Positions 6,592 through 7,325 of a DNA stretch of 7,325 bases are shown here, piece after piece. The notes beneath the pieces are model-generated. The model was not told where the DNA came from, searched no databases, and worked only from the letters and a program-made list of their open reading frames with translations. Numbering within the stretch: position 1 is the first letter of the stretch; every line of letters begins with the position of its first letter. Source of the stretch: an uncultured Clostridia bacterium (GTDB lineage Bacteria; Bacillota; Clostridia; Christensenellales; UBA1242); contig CANQZB010000047.1 of the NCBI GenBank assembly GCA_947628195.1, positions 1-7,325 on the forward strand. The letters are read 5' to 3'. The translations under genes were made by a program, and so were the position numbers.

Positions 6592-6609
6592 ATTTTTAAG
6601 AGGTAAATT

Positions 6610-6798
6610 ATGAAATTTGATAAAGATAGTTTAATAAGCGATGTGCTTGAAAACCTTGAAAACGCAGAAGAAATATTAATGAAATTCGGTTTTCATTGTT
6701 TATATTGCCCTGCTTCTCAAATGGAAACTTTGGAAGAAGCCTGCATGGTGCACGGCATTGACGTTGACGGAGTTTTAAGCGCTTTAAACGCAAAATAA
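6610..6798 (+). CDS. DUF1858 / hybrid-cluster-protein-associated redox disulfide domain protein (62 aa)
   Basis: This small cytoplasmic protein consists of one domain. The pattern matches DUF1858 (the domain described as hybrid-cluster-protein-associated redox disulfide): an N-terminal helix with DVLENLENAEEILMKFG (11-27), a CxxC pair at C30 and C33 in FHCLYCPAS, then METLEEAC (38-45) and HGIDVDGVLSALNA. The family usually has a GxxCxxC loop followed by TLEEAA and HGxD. Here an extra Cys (C45) replaces an Ala. The length is normal for the stand-alone form, so the gene is complete. AAGAGG at 6598-6603 and the promoter at 6564 fix the start. No hybrid cluster protein gene is in the window. Family members are common in anaerobes; the exact partner and redox role are not established by the sequence. 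Confidence 0.92.
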   Translation: MKFDKDSLISDVLENLENAEEILMKFGFHCLYCPASQMETLEEACMVHGIDVDGVLSALNAK

Positions 6799-6804
6799 TA
6801 ATAT

Positions 6805-6838
6805 AAAAAAAAGAAAGCCTTAACGGCTATCTTCTTTT
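6805..6838. terminator. Bidirectional terminator between the convergent DUF1858 and AT-hook genes
   Basis: AAGAA+AGCC (6811-6819) pairs with GGCT+TTCTT (6825-6828, 6832-6836) around TTAAC, with a three-base bulge (6829-6831). In the minus direction it is followed by eight T (6812-6805), a good terminator for the AT-hook gene. In the plus direction the tail is weaker (TTTTATTTC). The hairpin includes the TAG stop of the AT-hook gene (6829-6827). Confidence 0.7.
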
Positions 6839-7325
6839 ATTTCTTATTCTAGAATTTTTAATCAATTTGCGTTCAGATTCTTGCATTTTTGCGTTTTCTT
6901 CTGCAATTTGATTATCAATTTCTTTCAAATAAGCGTCAATATCTTTTATTGAGGATGAACCAACTTCTTTTTTAGGTCGGCCTCTTTTTTTTGTTGGTTG
7001 CGAAGTTTCTGCCAATTCTTTTTTAGGCCTTCCGCGCTTTGATTGTGTTTGACTTGTTTTTAATTCAACTAAATTTTCCGTTTTTCTTGGCCTGCCCCTA
7101 CCCTGTTTAATTGGTTTTGGTTGGCTTTCTTGTTTTGAAGGCCTTCCTCTTTTGGCAGTTGGTTTTTGTTCCACTGCAATTGTAAGTTGTTGCGTTTTTT
7201 TAGGCCTACCCCTGCCTTTTTTTATGGCCGGCTGTGCATTTTCAGATGCTGATTTTTTAGGCCTGCCACGTTTTTTAGTTTCTTCCATAACTAATTGTGT
7301 GCCGTTTTCCTTTTTGGGCCTACCC
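6827..7325 (-). CDS. Multi-AT-hook protein, C-terminal part; open at the right edge
   Basis: The product is very basic and low in complexity, with at least seven AT-hook cores of the RGRPKK type. AT-hooks bind the minor groove of AT-rich DNA, so a nucleoid-associated role is likely but inferred. Numbering from the Met at 7288, RGRP cores lie at 7-10, 26-29, 47-50, 64-67, 85-88 and 102-105, spaced 17-21 residues and joined by Gln/Ser/Thr/Pro/Glu linkers. The last 45 residues are different: SSSIKDIDAYLKEIDNQIAE begins an acidic-to-basic helix that ends in NKRR. Upstream of that Met the frame stays open to the window edge and encodes GRPKKENGTQLV, a further AT-hook at the same spacing. The Met also lacks a nearby ribosome site (AAGGA is about 19 bases away). 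The true start is therefore outside the window. A simple-repeat artefact is unlikely given the conserved cores and varied linkers. Confidence 0.88.
   Translation of the reverse strand, partial: GRPKKENGTQLVMEETKKRGRPKKSASENAQPAIKKGRGRPKKTQQLTIAVEQKPTAKRGRPSKQESQPKPIKQGRGRPRKTENLVELKTSQTQSKRGRPKKELAETSQPTKKRGRPKKEVGSSSIKDIDAYLKEIDNQIAEENAKMQESERKLIKNSRIRNKRR
6968..7325 (-). repeat. Degenerate tandem repeats encoding AT-hooks
   Basis: Seven copies of a short sequence resembling TTTTTTAGGCCTGCC on the plus strand (for example near 6967, 7020, 7080, 7137, 7196, 7254 and 7311) encode the RGRPKK cores, with 51-63 bases between copies. Cores are conserved while linkers differ, which suggests old duplication with selection on the hooks. 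Confidence 0.75.

Noticed and set aside
6608..6793. Minus-strand open frame opposite the DUF1858 gene
   Set aside because: It is the exact antisense of a gene with a clear family match, promoter and ribosome site.
6968..7325. Tandem repeats as a CRISPR array
   Set aside because: The repeats are short, degenerate and in one open reading frame encoding RGRPKK cores with linkers; there are no uniform repeats or spacers and no cas gene.

Overview
This is an AT-rich stretch of bacterial chromosome. It holds a partial single-chain glycyl-tRNA synthetase gene behind a T-box leader, an LTA-synthase-type membrane enzyme, a DUF1858 redox-disulfide protein, and textbook TTGACA/TATAAT promoters with GGAG-type ribosome sites. 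Together these point to a low-GC Gram-positive (Bacillota), probably an anaerobe and plausibly an uncultured gut or rumen Clostridia/Bacilli lineage. The lineage is inference. The standard genetic code appears to be in use (TGG for Trp; TAA and TAG stops).

Layout from left to right; everything is on the minus strand except one small gene. 1-499: 5' part of glyS (glycyl-tRNA synthetase), running off the left edge. 500-737: its leader, with a T-box antiterminator/terminator switch (612-737) and a further unexplained hairpin (554-589). 736-3870: a 1044-codon gene for a protein I do not recognise, with a beta-rich N-terminal half, a hydrophobic pair of segments in the middle and a charged helical C-terminal half. 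Its stop codon lies inside the putative T-box leader. 3890-3918: its promoter. 4011-4156: tRNA-Asn(GTT) with its own consensus promoter and terminator. 4175-6451: LTA synthase family protein. 6459-6591: divergent promoters. 6610-6798 (+): DUF1858 protein. 6805-6838: terminator shared by convergent genes. 6827-7325: AT-hook repeat protein, open at the right edge.

The genes look like ordinary chromosomal housekeeping and envelope genes with two lineage-specific proteins among them. I see no transposase, integrase, CRISPR array, phage gene or defence cassette, and no convincing new multi-gene system. The points most worth a second look are the compressed T-box leader, whose specifier region abuts or overlaps the upstream coding sequence; the LTA-synthase promoter, whose position predicts a leaderless mRNA; the large orphan protein; and the multi-AT-hook protein, whose frame continues beyond its first in-window Met.
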